Assembly: GCA_027619145.1 (NCBI GenBank)
Contig: JAQCGA010000349.1
Span: 1-5,052, forward strand
DNA length: 5,052 nucleotides
Direction: 5' to 3'
Source of the DNA: a bacterium
Lineage (GTDB): Bacteria > Latescibacterota > UBA2968 > GCA-2709665
Below are positions 1 to 4,862 of the stretch, piece after piece. The position numbers and the translations under genes were made by a program. Each line of letters starts with the position of its first letter. Position 1 is the first letter of the stretch. The notes beneath the pieces are model-generated. The model had not been told where the DNA came from and did not search any database. It saw nothing but the letters and a program-made list of their open reading frames with translations.

Positions 1-1
1 G

Positions 2-223
2 ATCCTGCGGCCGCAGTATAAGAAGCAGAAACAGCATCAGGCCATGATCGATTCGCTGGATAAAGGGGCCAAGGTTGTAACCACCGGCGGGGTACACGGG
101 ACGATTGTAGGGATCAAGGATAAAGAAGGAATCCTGGTGTTGCAGGTAGCCAAAGATGTTCGAATTGAGGTGTCCCGTAGCGCGGTATCACGGCTGGCAG
201 AAGGCAAAGAAGAGAAGAAGTAG
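2..223 (+). CDS. yajC: YajC, Sec translocase accessory subunit (C-terminal part; 5' end outside window)
   Basis: This is the last 73 codons of a gene that enters from the left; the reading frame begins at base 2 and ends at TAG 221-223. YajC is a small inner-membrane protein that associates with SecDF and the SecYEG translocon. The visible part starts with ILRPQYKKQKQH, the charged stretch that follows the single N-terminal membrane helix in YajC. It continues with the family's cytoplasmic domain: LDKGAKVVTTGGVHGTIVGI (the conserved kGdkVvTtGGi.G.V core) and VRIEVSRSAVSRL near the end, then a lysine/glutamate-rich tail. The membrane helix itself must lie upstream of the window. Full-length YajC is usually about 85-120 residues, so roughly the first 20-40 are missing. 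The gene is followed after 29 bases by fmt in the same direction, so the two may be cotranscribed. The family identity is confident from the motif pattern alone. Confidence 0.9.
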   Translation: MLRPQYKKQKQHQAMIDSLDKGAKVVTTGGVHGTIVGIKDKEGILVLQVAKDVRIEVSRSAVSRLAEGKEEKK

Positions 224-240
224 GCCAGAACGATAAGCCT

Positions 241-255
241 GAGGAGTGTGATGTG
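241..255 (+). promoter_or_regulatory. Ribosome binding site and start region of fmt
   Basis: GAGGAG at 241-246 lies 6 bases before GTG 253-255, which opens the fmt frame with the expected N-terminus MRLVFMGTPDFA. An ATG at 251 lies out of frame and is followed at once by TGA (254-256), so it cannot be the fmt start. No other start codon in the fmt frame lies between this site and the end of yajC. Confidence 0.75.
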
Positions 256-1176
256 AGGTTGGTATTTATGGGGACGCCGGATTTTGCGGTGCCTTCGTTG
301 GAAAGGTTGGCAAAAAGCGAACATGAGCTGGTTGGGGTGGTTACGCGGCCGGACCGGCAGCAGGGGCGGGGGCGGAAGGTGTTGCCGCCTCCGGTGAAGG
401 TGACGGCCCAGCGTTTGGGTTTGCCGGTGGTGCAGCCAGAGATGTTGCGGGAGCCAGGTTTTCTGGAGGCGTTGCACGGGTTGGAGGCAGACCTGTTCGT
501 GGTGGTCGCTTTTGTGATTTTGCCGGGGGTTGTGCTGAAGGTTCCGAAGTATGGGTCGGTGAATCTGCACCCATCGTTGCTGCCCAAATATCGAGGTGCT
601 GCGCCCATCAACTGGGCGGTGATCCGGGGAGAGGCGGAGACGGGGTTGACGGTTTTTCGGCTGACGTCAAAGGTAGATGCGGGAGATCTTCTGTACCAGG
701 AAACGGTACCGATTGGGCCGGATGAGACGGCGGGCGAGCTGTACGAACGGTTGAAGGTGCAGGGTGCGGAAGCAGTGGTACGCGCGGTAGACGCTCTGTC
801 ACAGGGTACGGCAACACCCCGGCCGCAGTCCAATGACGGGGTGACGAAAGCGCCCAAGTTAGAGAAGGGAGATGGGCGGATCGATTGGACAAAAGACGCG
901 GTATCGATTCGCAACCTGATTCGGGGAACCAACCCATTCCCGGGGGCGTTTACTCAGTTAAAGAGTGAGAATTTAAAGGTGCATCGGGCGGAGCTGGCTG
1001 AAGGTTTGGGGCGACCCGGCGAGGTGATTCTGGCAGATGGAAAACAGGGGCTGGTGGTGGCAACCGCGTGCGGTGCGCTGTCGCTGGAAGAGGTCCAGCC
1101 AGCAGGGAAAGGGCGAATAAGTGGTGCAGAACTGGTGCGCGGATACCGCGTTGAGAAGGGCGAGGTGCTGGGGTAA
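253..1176 (+). CDS. fmt: Methionyl-tRNA formyltransferase
   Basis: This cytoplasmic enzyme transfers a formyl group from 10-formyltetrahydrofolate to initiator Met-tRNA, allowing initiation with formylmethionine. The 307-residue product has the usual family length. The N-terminal Rossmann-like formyltransferase domain (about 1-190) begins MRLVFMGTPDFAVPSL. It has the tRNA-contacting loop RPDRQQGRGRK (about 32-42) and the family signature NLHPSLLPKYRGAAPI (104-119). By alignment with the E. coli enzyme, the catalytic triad is N104, H106 and D142 (in KVDAGD), all present. The C-terminal OB-fold-like domain (about 205-307) opens with GRIDWTKDAVSIRNLIRGTNPFPGAF. The start is GTG 253, set by the GAGGAG site and the conserved N-terminus. 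The gene follows yajC by 29 bases. Peptide deformylase (def), often a neighbour of fmt, is not next to it here. No obvious terminator follows; a 115-base spacer with a possible promoter separates it from the next gene. Confidence 0.97.
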   Translation: MRLVFMGTPDFAVPSLERLAKSEHELVGVVTRPDRQQGRGRKVLPPPVKVTAQRLGLPVVQPEMLREPGFLEALHGLEADLFVVVAFVILPGVVLKVPKYGSVNLHPSLLPKYRGAAPINWAVIRGEAETGLTVFRLTSKVDAGDLLYQETVPIGPDETAGELYERLKVQGAEAVVRAVDALSQGTATPRPQSNDGVTKAPKLEKGDGRIDWTKDAVSIRNLIRGTNPFPGAFTQLKSENLKVHRAELAEGLGRPGEVILADGKQGLVVATACGALSLEEVQPAGKGRISGAELVRGYRVEKGEVLG

Positions 1177-1195
1177 GAAAAAATAGAACAGATAC

Positions 1196-1225
1196 GTGAC
1201 ACAGGATAGAGATGTTCGGTATATT
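1196..1225 (+). promoter_or_regulatory. Possible sigma70-type promoter upstream of the metallopeptidase gene
   Basis: GTGACA (1196-1201, five of six matches to TTGACA) is separated by 18 bases from TATATT (1220-1225, five of six matches to TATAAT). A TACAAT overlaps just downstream at 1226-1231. The site lies in the 115-base spacer between fmt and the metallopeptidase gene, about 65-70 bases before its start, a plausible place for a new transcription start. The match is by eye only, and the sigma-factor preferences of this organism are unknown. Confidence 0.35.
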
Positions 1226-1232
1226 TACAATA

Positions 1233-1253
1233 GTGGTTCGTGGTTTTTGGTTG
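1233..1253 (+). repeat. Short imperfect 7-base tandem repeat (GTGGTTC-like, three units)
   Basis: Three consecutive heptamers are visible: GTGGTTC (1233-1239), GTGGTTT (1240-1246) and TTGGTTG (1247-1253). They are followed immediately by TAGAACA (1254-1260), which also occurs at 1184-1190 near the start of the same spacer. The repeat lies between the possible promoter and the metallopeptidase ribosome binding site, so it would be in the mRNA leader. It resembles the short heptamer repeats seen in intergenic DNA of many environmental bacteria, but with three imperfect units chance cannot be excluded. Confidence 0.45.
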
Positions 1254-1277
1254 TAGAACAAAAAAAGTTGATTTAGC

Positions 1278-1283
1278 AGGAGG
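1278..1283 (+). promoter_or_regulatory. Ribosome binding site that fixes the metallopeptidase start
   Basis: A perfect AGGAGG occupies 1278-1283. The upstream candidate start GTG 1283-1285 overlaps it by one base and cannot be served by it. The next in-frame GTG, 1292-1294, is 8 bases downstream, a good spacing, so the protein most likely starts there, three residues shorter than the longest reading. Confidence 0.8.
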
Positions 1284-1291
1284 TGCAAGCC

Positions 1292-1990
1292 GTGTTTCCA
1301 TTCTTTTTCGATCCGACCATGGTGCTTGTGATTCCGGGATTTCTGCTCGCACTGTGGGCGCAGTATAAAGTGAAAAGTACCTTTTCCAAATACAGTGAGA
1401 CCGTCTCCCGGCGTGGACTCACTGCCGAGCAGATCGCGCGGGATATTCTGAAGCGTGGTGGTTTGTCTGTGAACGTTGAGCACGTTCCCGGAGATTTGAG
1501 CGACCATTATGATCCGAGGGATCATACGTTGCGGCTGTCGGACAGCACGTACGGGTCGCGATCGCTGGCAGCCATTGGTGTGGCGGCCCACGAAGCAGGC
1601 CACGCTTTCCAGCACGCACGCGGGTATGTTCCCCTGTCGTTGCGTTCGAATCTTGTGCCGGTGGCCAATTTTGGTTCCTGGCTGGGCATGCCGCTGTTTT
1701 TTATCGGGCTGTTCCTGCAATCCGGCATTTTGCTCCAGCTCGGGATTGTATTCTTTTCGTTTGCGGTGTTGTTCGGGTTGATCACGTTGCCGGTAGAGTT
1801 TAACGCCAGTAACCGTGCGATTGCAATTTTGCGCGATGGCGGATACCTGGCCGAAGATGAAATTCCGGCGGCCCGGAAGGTACTCAATGCCGCAGCGTGG
1901 ACCTACGTTGCGTCTGCACTGGTGGCTGTGCTGCACCTGTTGCGGTTGCTGATTCTGTCCGGCGTTCTGGGCGGCAGAAGAGACGAGTAG
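1292..1990 (+). CDS. YugP-type membrane zinc metallopeptidase (Zn_peptidase_2 family)
   Basis: A predicted integral-membrane zinc protease of the neutral zinc metallopeptidase family typified by Bacillus YugP (PF04298). The 232-residue product matches the usual family length of about 225-235. A hydrophobic segment near the N-terminus (about 9-22) is followed by a polar region (about 24-90). Then comes the zinc-binding HExxH motif in AAHEAGHAFQHA (H100, E101, H104). Two hydrophobic segments follow (about 132-150 and 151-167), then LPVEFNAS (166-173), whose E169 is a plausible third zinc ligand. A last hydrophobic segment lies at about 203-224, preceded by the conserved KVLNAAAWTYVA. All expected family landmarks are intact. 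The substrate is unknown, and members are usually annotated only as zinc-dependent peptidases. Its codons seem to end in C more often than those of its neighbours, a weak visual impression. It may have its own promoter (1196-1225) and is followed by a possible terminator. Confidence 0.93.
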   Translation: MFPFFFDPTMVLVIPGFLLALWAQYKVKSTFSKYSETVSRRGLTAEQIARDILKRGGLSVNVEHVPGDLSDHYDPRDHTLRLSDSTYGSRSLAAIGVAAHEAGHAFQHARGYVPLSLRSNLVPVANFGSWLGMPLFFIGLFLQSGILLQLGIVFFSFAVLFGLITLPVEFNASNRAIAILRDGGYLAEDEIPAARKVLNAAAWTYVASALVAVLHLLRLLILSGVLGGRRDE

Positions 1991-1999
1991 TTGTGGGAC

Positions 2000-2039
2000 G
2001 CGGGGGCGGATGACCAGTCGCCTCCGCATTCGTTTTATT
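2000..2039 (+). terminator. Possible rho-independent terminator or attenuator between the metallopeptidase and KDG kinase genes
   Basis: GCGGGGGCG (2000-2008) can pair with CGCCTCCGC (2019-2027), giving a 9-base-pair stem with one G-U pair and a 10-base loop. A T-rich tail with TTTTATT follows (2033-2039). The hairpin begins 9 bases after the metallopeptidase stop codon, the usual place for a terminator. The T-tract is interrupted, and only a few bases remain before the next ribosome binding site, so it could be leaky or act as an attenuator for the downstream sugar-acid cassette. Confidence 0.45.
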
Positions 2040-2042
2040 AAC

Positions 2043-2048
2043 AGGAGG
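2043..2048 (+). promoter_or_regulatory. Ribosome binding site that fixes the KDG kinase start
   Basis: AGGAGG at 2043-2048 is 6 bases before ATG 2055-2057. An in-frame ATG at 2010 lies in the loop of the preceding hairpin and would add 15 basic residues with no counterpart in PfkB kinases, so the 2055 start is chosen. Confidence 0.85.
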
Positions 2049-2054
2049 GACGTT

Positions 2055-3098
2055 ATGTACGATGTGGTGACGTTCGGTGAAGCGATGGTACGGCTTTCAT
2101 CGCCTGAGTATCGCCGGCTGGAAAACGCAACCAAGCTGGACGTGGAGGTGGGCGGCGGTGAATACAACGTGGCAGTGGGCTGTGCACATCTGGGTCTGAA
2201 GGCGGCGTGGGTGTCCCGGCTGGTGGAGAATTGGACGGGCTGGATTATTCGGAACAAAGGACGCGAGCACGGTGTGGACATGTCCAATATTGTCTGGGCG
2301 AAGTTCGATGGGGTAGGCCTGGAGCGCAACGGGTTCTATCATATGGAAGTGGGTGTAGGACCCCGGGCCAGTGCGGTGACGTACGACCGGGGCCATTCGG
2401 CCATTTCGAAAATTGAATCGGGCATGGTGGATTGGAAGAAGATTTTTAAAGGGGCGAAGTGGTTTCACGTGAGTGGCATTACGCCGGCGCTTTCAGATGG
2501 GGCCGCAGCCGCAACGCTGGAGGCGCTGAAGGCCGCCAGTGCAGCAGGGGTGACAACGAGTTACGATTTGAACTTCCGTTCCAAGCTGTGGAGTTCGGAA
2601 AAAGCGCAGGCGACCACGAAGCAGTTTATCCCGCACGTGAAGGTGTTGATTGGGAACGAAGAAGATTTTGATAAGGTACTGGGGTTGAAGGCCGAAGGTA
2701 CGGGCGAAGACTACAGCGAGCTAGACCCGGAGGGGTACAAGGGGGTGGCCCGGCGGGCGGTGGAGCAGTATCCCAATGTAGAGTACGTGGGTACCACGTT
2801 GCGGGTGGCCAAGACGGGACTGCTGAACGACTGGCGTACCCTGTTGTATAATGGCAAAGAATTTTATCTGTCTCGGATTTATGAGAACCTGGAAATTGTG
2901 GATCGCGTGGGCGGTGGAGACAATTTTTCGGCCGGGCTGATTACCAGTTTGATTGAAGGCAAGGACCCGCAGGCGGCGATAGATTTCGCCGGGGCATATT
3001 CGGCGCTGGCGCACACGTTCCCAGGCGATGTGAACTGGGCGACCCGGTCTGAAGCCGAGTCCGCAATGAAGGGTGGCGGGGCGAGAATCCGACGGTAG
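2055..3098 (+). CDS. kdgK: 2-keto-3-deoxygluconate kinase (PfkB family sugar kinase)
   Basis: Probably phosphorylates 2-keto-3-deoxygluconate (KDG) with ATP to give KDPG, in the cytoplasm. The 347-residue product has the PfkB/ribokinase layout. YDVVTFGEAMVRLSSP (2-17) is the N-terminus typical of KDG kinases. GGGEYNVAVGCAHLG (33-47) is the substrate-side glycine motif. GPRASAVTYDRGHSA (102-116) resembles the KDG-contacting segment. DLNFRSKLW (171-179) and NEEDF (201-205) follow. The ATP/catalytic signature is DRVGGGDNFSAGL (283-295), with D289 the expected catalytic base; the GGGD form is usual in KDG kinases, where ribokinases have GAGD. The VGTTLR ... NDW segment (245-260) also occurs in the longer, roughly 340-residue KDG kinase subgroup. 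The next gene encodes the aldolase that consumes KDPG, which strongly supports the substrate. Another PfkB substrate (fructose, for example) cannot be excluded from sequence alone. Confidence 0.88.
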   Translation: MYDVVTFGEAMVRLSSPEYRRLENATKLDVEVGGGEYNVAVGCAHLGLKAAWVSRLVENWTGWIIRNKGREHGVDMSNIVWAKFDGVGLERNGFYHMEVGVGPRASAVTYDRGHSAISKIESGMVDWKKIFKGAKWFHVSGITPALSDGAAAATLEALKAASAAGVTTSYDLNFRSKLWSSEKAQATTKQFIPHVKVLIGNEEDFDKVLGLKAEGTGEDYSELDPEGYKGVARRAVEQYPNVEYVGTTLRVAKTGLLNDWRTLLYNGKEFYLSRIYENLEIVDRVGGGDNFSAGLITSLIEGKDPQAAIDFAGAYSALAHTFPGDVNWATRSEAESAMKGGGARIRR

Positions 3099-3106
3099 AG
3101 AAAAAA

Positions 3107-3147
3107 CAATTATCAATTATCAATTGGCAATTATCAATTATCAATTG
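3107..3147 (+). repeat. AT-rich heptad tandem repeat (two 20-base copies)
   Basis: Two identical 20-base units, 3107-3126 and 3128-3147, are separated by a single G. Each unit is built as CAATTAT, CAATTAT, CAATTG, so the inner period is 7 bases and the outer period 21. The unit ends in the palindrome CAATTG. The block starts 8 bases after the kdgK stop, lies between it and the aldolase ribosome binding site, and is far richer in A+T than the surrounding DNA. It resembles the short tandemly repeated heptamers dispersed in intergenic DNA of cyanobacteria and many environmental bacteria. No long hairpin is formed. Confidence 0.9.
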
Positions 3148-3162
3148 CTGAGGACTGGTCAG

Positions 3163-3167
3163 GGAGG
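3163..3167 (+). promoter_or_regulatory. Ribosome binding site that fixes the KDPG aldolase start
   Basis: GGAGG at 3163-3167 lies 7 bases before ATG 3175-3177. The reading frame stays open upstream through the heptad repeat, but that extension would encode a repetitive INYQL-type peptide and is not part of the aldolase. Confidence 0.85.
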
Positions 3168-3174
3168 TAAGGCA

Positions 3175-3816
3175 ATGGCAGGTGTACTGGAGCGGATTAT
3201 CGACTGCGGTGTTGTGGCGGTGTTGCGGACGGATTCTCCTTCGCAATTGATGGACGTATCGAAGGCATTGCGCGAAGGCGGCGTGGTGGCTATTGAAGTG
3301 ACCATGACGGTGCCGGGGGCGTTGAAGGTGATTGAAGAAGCCTCTGCAAAGATGGAGGATACGATTGTGGGTGTGGGCTCGGTGCTGGATTCTGAGACGG
3401 CGCGTGCCGCAATTCTGTCCGGGGCGGAATACGTGGTGAGCCCGGTGTTGAATCTGGGTGTGATTGAGATGGCGAAGCGGTATGGTAAGGTAGTGATGCC
3501 GGCGGGGTTCACACCTACGGAAATTATTACAGCCTGGCAGGCGGGCGCAGATGTGGTGAAGGTGTTCCCGGCCGGGGTGGGTGGTCCGTCGTATTTCAAG
3601 GATGTGCTGGGACCGCTGCCGCAGGTGAAGCTGATGCCTACCGGTGGTGTGGATGCAAAGACAACGCCGGAGTTTATCAAGGCTGGTGCTGTGGCCGTAG
3701 GTGCGGGTAGTGCGATGGTGGATAAGAAGGCGGTGGCAGAGAAGGATTGGAAAAAATTGACGGAGACGGCCCGGTCGTTTGTGGATGCCGTAAAGCAGGC
3801 GCGGGCCGGGAAGTGA
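3175..3816 (+). CDS. eda: KDPG aldolase (2-dehydro-3-deoxy-6-phosphogluconate aldolase)
   Basis: A class I aldolase that cleaves KDPG to pyruvate and glyceraldehyde 3-phosphate; many members also act on 4-hydroxy-2-oxoglutarate. The 213-residue product is the same length as E. coli Eda and reads as a complete TIM barrel. VVAVLR (13-18) holds the phosphate/pyruvate-side arginine R18. AIEVTMTVPGAL (39-50) holds E41, equivalent to the general acid/base E45 of E. coli. VGVGSVLD (65-72) corresponds to the usual GAGTVL motif. VMPAGFTPTEI (107-117) and ADVVKVFPAG (125-134) follow, with K129 the expected Schiff-base lysine. LMPTGGV (153-159) is the phosphate-binding loop. All key residues are present. 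The gene follows the KDG kinase and overlaps the ROK kinase by 4 bases, so it probably belongs to one operon with them. 2-keto-3-deoxy-6-phosphogalactonate is a less likely substrate. Confidence 0.95.
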   Translation: MAGVLERIIDCGVVAVLRTDSPSQLMDVSKALREGGVVAIEVTMTVPGALKVIEEASAKMEDTIVGVGSVLDSETARAAILSGAEYVVSPVLNLGVIEMAKRYGKVVMPAGFTPTEIITAWQAGADVVKVFPAGVGGPSYFKDVLGPLPQVKLMPTGGVDAKTTPEFIKAGAVAVGAGSAMVDKKAVAEKDWKKLTETARSFVDAVKQARAGK

Positions 3817-4751
3817 GCCGTTTTACCGTTGGCGTAGACCTGGGTGGGACCAATACCCGATCGGGGCTGGTTGATCCGGCAGGCAACATTGTGAAGCGCG
3901 CACGGCGCCCTACCCGGTTGGACCTGGGCAGCGACGGTGTGGTCAATGGGATCGCGGATTGCGTCCAGGACGTGATCCGCGATCTTGCACCCGGTACGGT
4001 TCGTGGTGTGGGCGTGGGTGCGCCCGGTCCGCTGGATCCGTTCGAGGGTGTGATTATTTCACCGGAGAATTTACCCTGTATGCACGGGGTGCGGCTGAAG
4101 GATCGGCTGGAGGATACGCTGGGGTTTTCTGTGGTGGTGGACAACGATGCAAACCTGGCGGCCTATGGCGAACAGTGGCAGGGTGCCGGGCGTGGAGTGG
4201 ATCATTTTCTGTGCGTGACGTTGGGAACGGGTGTGGGTGGTGGGTGGATCTGCAATGGCGAGTTGATGCGTGGTTTTAATGGCAATGCAGCCGAGGTGGG
4301 GCATGTGACGATTGATTTGCACGGCCCGCGTTGCCCCTGTGGGAACTATGGTTGTTTGGAGTTGTATGCGTCTGCTACGGCAATGGTGCGGCGTACCCGG
4401 GAGAAGTTGGAGGCGGATCGGCCTGAGACCATTTTGAACATCGAGGGTTTGACCACGCAGACGATTTTTGAAGCGGCTGAATCGGGCGATGTTTTTGCCG
4501 CGAAGATGTTCGAAGAAACGGGGTTCTTGCTGGGGGTGGGGCTGGTGAGTATGGTCAGTTTGTTAAACGTAGAGGTTGTGGCGTTGTGTGGGGGTCTGGC
4601 GCAGGCTGGGGAGCGGTTGTTTGATCCAGCGCGGCGAACGTTTAGGGACCGGGGTACGGTGGGTGTGAAGGAATACGTGCGGATTGTGCCGGGTGAACTG
4701 GGAGACGATGCGGGTATTCTGGGTGCGGCGAGGCTTGCGGGGAATCAATAG
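3813..4751 (+). CDS. ROK-family sugar kinase, probably glucokinase
   Basis: A cytoplasmic ATP-dependent hexose kinase; glucose is the likeliest substrate, giving glucose 6-phosphate. The 312-residue product has the usual ROK glucokinase length. It opens with FTVGVDLGGTNTR (4-16), the phosphate-binding loop. VVVDNDANLAAYGEQ (107-121) holds the expected catalytic base D112. TLGTGVGGG (136-144) follows. EVGH (161-164) supplies the sugar-contacting glutamate and the zinc-binding H164, and CPCGNYGCLE (174-183) gives zinc ligands C174, C176 and C181. CGGLAQAG (259-266) lies in the C-terminal half. There is no N-terminal helix-turn-helix, so this is a kinase rather than a NagC/Mlc-type repressor. 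The start is GTG 3813, which overlaps the aldolase stop TGA in GTGA. No good Shine-Dalgarno sequence precedes it, so translation probably depends on coupling to eda. Fructose, mannose, N-acetylmannosamine or other sugars remain possible substrates. Confidence 0.9.
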   Translation: MSRFTVGVDLGGTNTRSGLVDPAGNIVKRARRPTRLDLGSDGVVNGIADCVQDVIRDLAPGTVRGVGVGAPGPLDPFEGVIISPENLPCMHGVRLKDRLEDTLGFSVVVDNDANLAAYGEQWQGAGRGVDHFLCVTLGTGVGGGWICNGELMRGFNGNAAEVGHVTIDLHGPRCPCGNYGCLELYASATAMVRRTREKLEADRPETILNIEGLTTQTIFEAAESGDVFAAKMFEETGFLLGVGLVSMVSLLNVEVVALCGGLAQAGERLFDPARRTFRDRGTVGVKEYVRIVPGELGDDAGILGAARLAGNQ

Positions 4752-4765
4752 GTGGATCAAAGGCC

Positions 4766-4787
4766 GGGCAGGCACGGGGGCCTGCCC
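4766..4787. repeat. GC-rich palindromic element after the ROK kinase gene
   Basis: GGGCAGGC (4766-4773) and GCCTGCCC (4780-4787) form a perfect 8-base-pair stem around a 6-base loop, followed by CTACG. It begins 15 bases after the kinase stop. There is no T-run afterwards, so it is not a canonical intrinsic terminator, although it could stabilise the 3' end of the mRNA or stall polymerase. The layout (GC-rich palindrome followed by CCCTACG) looks like the dispersed intergenic palindromes common in environmental genomes; that link is from memory, not a search. Confidence 0.65.
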
Positions 4788-4820
4788 CTACGAAAGTCCC
4801 CGCAACACCACCGGTTCTCC

Positions 4821-4836
4821 TTTGCGTCTTTGCGTG
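4821..4836. repeat. TTTGCGT tandem, fragment of a dispersed intergenic repeat
   Basis: TTTGCGTC (4821-4828) is followed directly by TTTGCGTG (4829-4836), an 8-base tandem differing in the last base. Together with the flanking GAGG it resembles a non-coding repeat seen in many bacterial intergenic regions, whose reverse strand gives spurious AKTQRR-like peptides. The remaining bases of the 4752-4862 spacer show no gene. Confidence 0.5.
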
Positions 4837-4853
4837 AGGGCAGCCTTTGCCTT

Positions 4854-4858
4854 GGAGG
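4854..4858 (+). promoter_or_regulatory. Ribosome binding site of the last gene
   Basis: GGAGG at 4854-4858 lies 4 bases before GTG 4863-4865. The spacing is short but workable, and this is the only start that gives a complete signal peptide in the frame carrying the PGWGQFYNG motif. Confidence 0.6.
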
Positions 4859-4862
4859 TCTG

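Noticed and set aside
114..932. Minus-strand open frame of 272 codons opposite yajC and fmt
   Set aside because: It is fully antisense to yajC and fmt, has low-complexity S/T/P/R composition, no family motif and no ribosome binding site linked to a neighbour.
2010..2054. Upstream in-frame ATG extending the KDG kinase by 15 residues
   Set aside because: It falls in the loop of the hairpin and lacks a Shine-Dalgarno sequence, whereas ATG 2055 has AGGAGG at good spacing and gives the canonical N-terminus.
950..2329. Long open frame on the minus strand (459 codons)
   Set aside because: It runs antisense across fmt, the metallopeptidase gene and the start of kdgK, all confidently identified. Its translation is rich in R, P, S and Q with no recognisable domain, typical of a frame opened by the G-rich third positions of the + strand.
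3107..3147. Repeat block considered as a small CRISPR array
   Set aside because: The two copies are separated by one base, with no spacers of 25-40 bases, and there are no cas genes.
3073..3174. Upstream extension of the KDPG aldolase through the heptad repeat
   Set aside because: The extra residues are a repetitive INYQL-type peptide encoded by the repeat and overlap the end of kdgK. The GGAGG-preceded ATG at 3175 gives the normal family length of 213.
3747..3812. Upstream TTG start adding 22 residues to the ROK kinase
   Set aside because: The extension lies wholly within eda and has no ROK counterpart; GTG 3813 places the DLGGTNTR loop at its normal distance from the N-terminus.
4766..4787. 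Palindrome considered as a rho-independent terminator
   Set aside because: The stem is strong but is followed by CTACGAAAG with no T-run, so it is listed as a repeat and not as a terminator.
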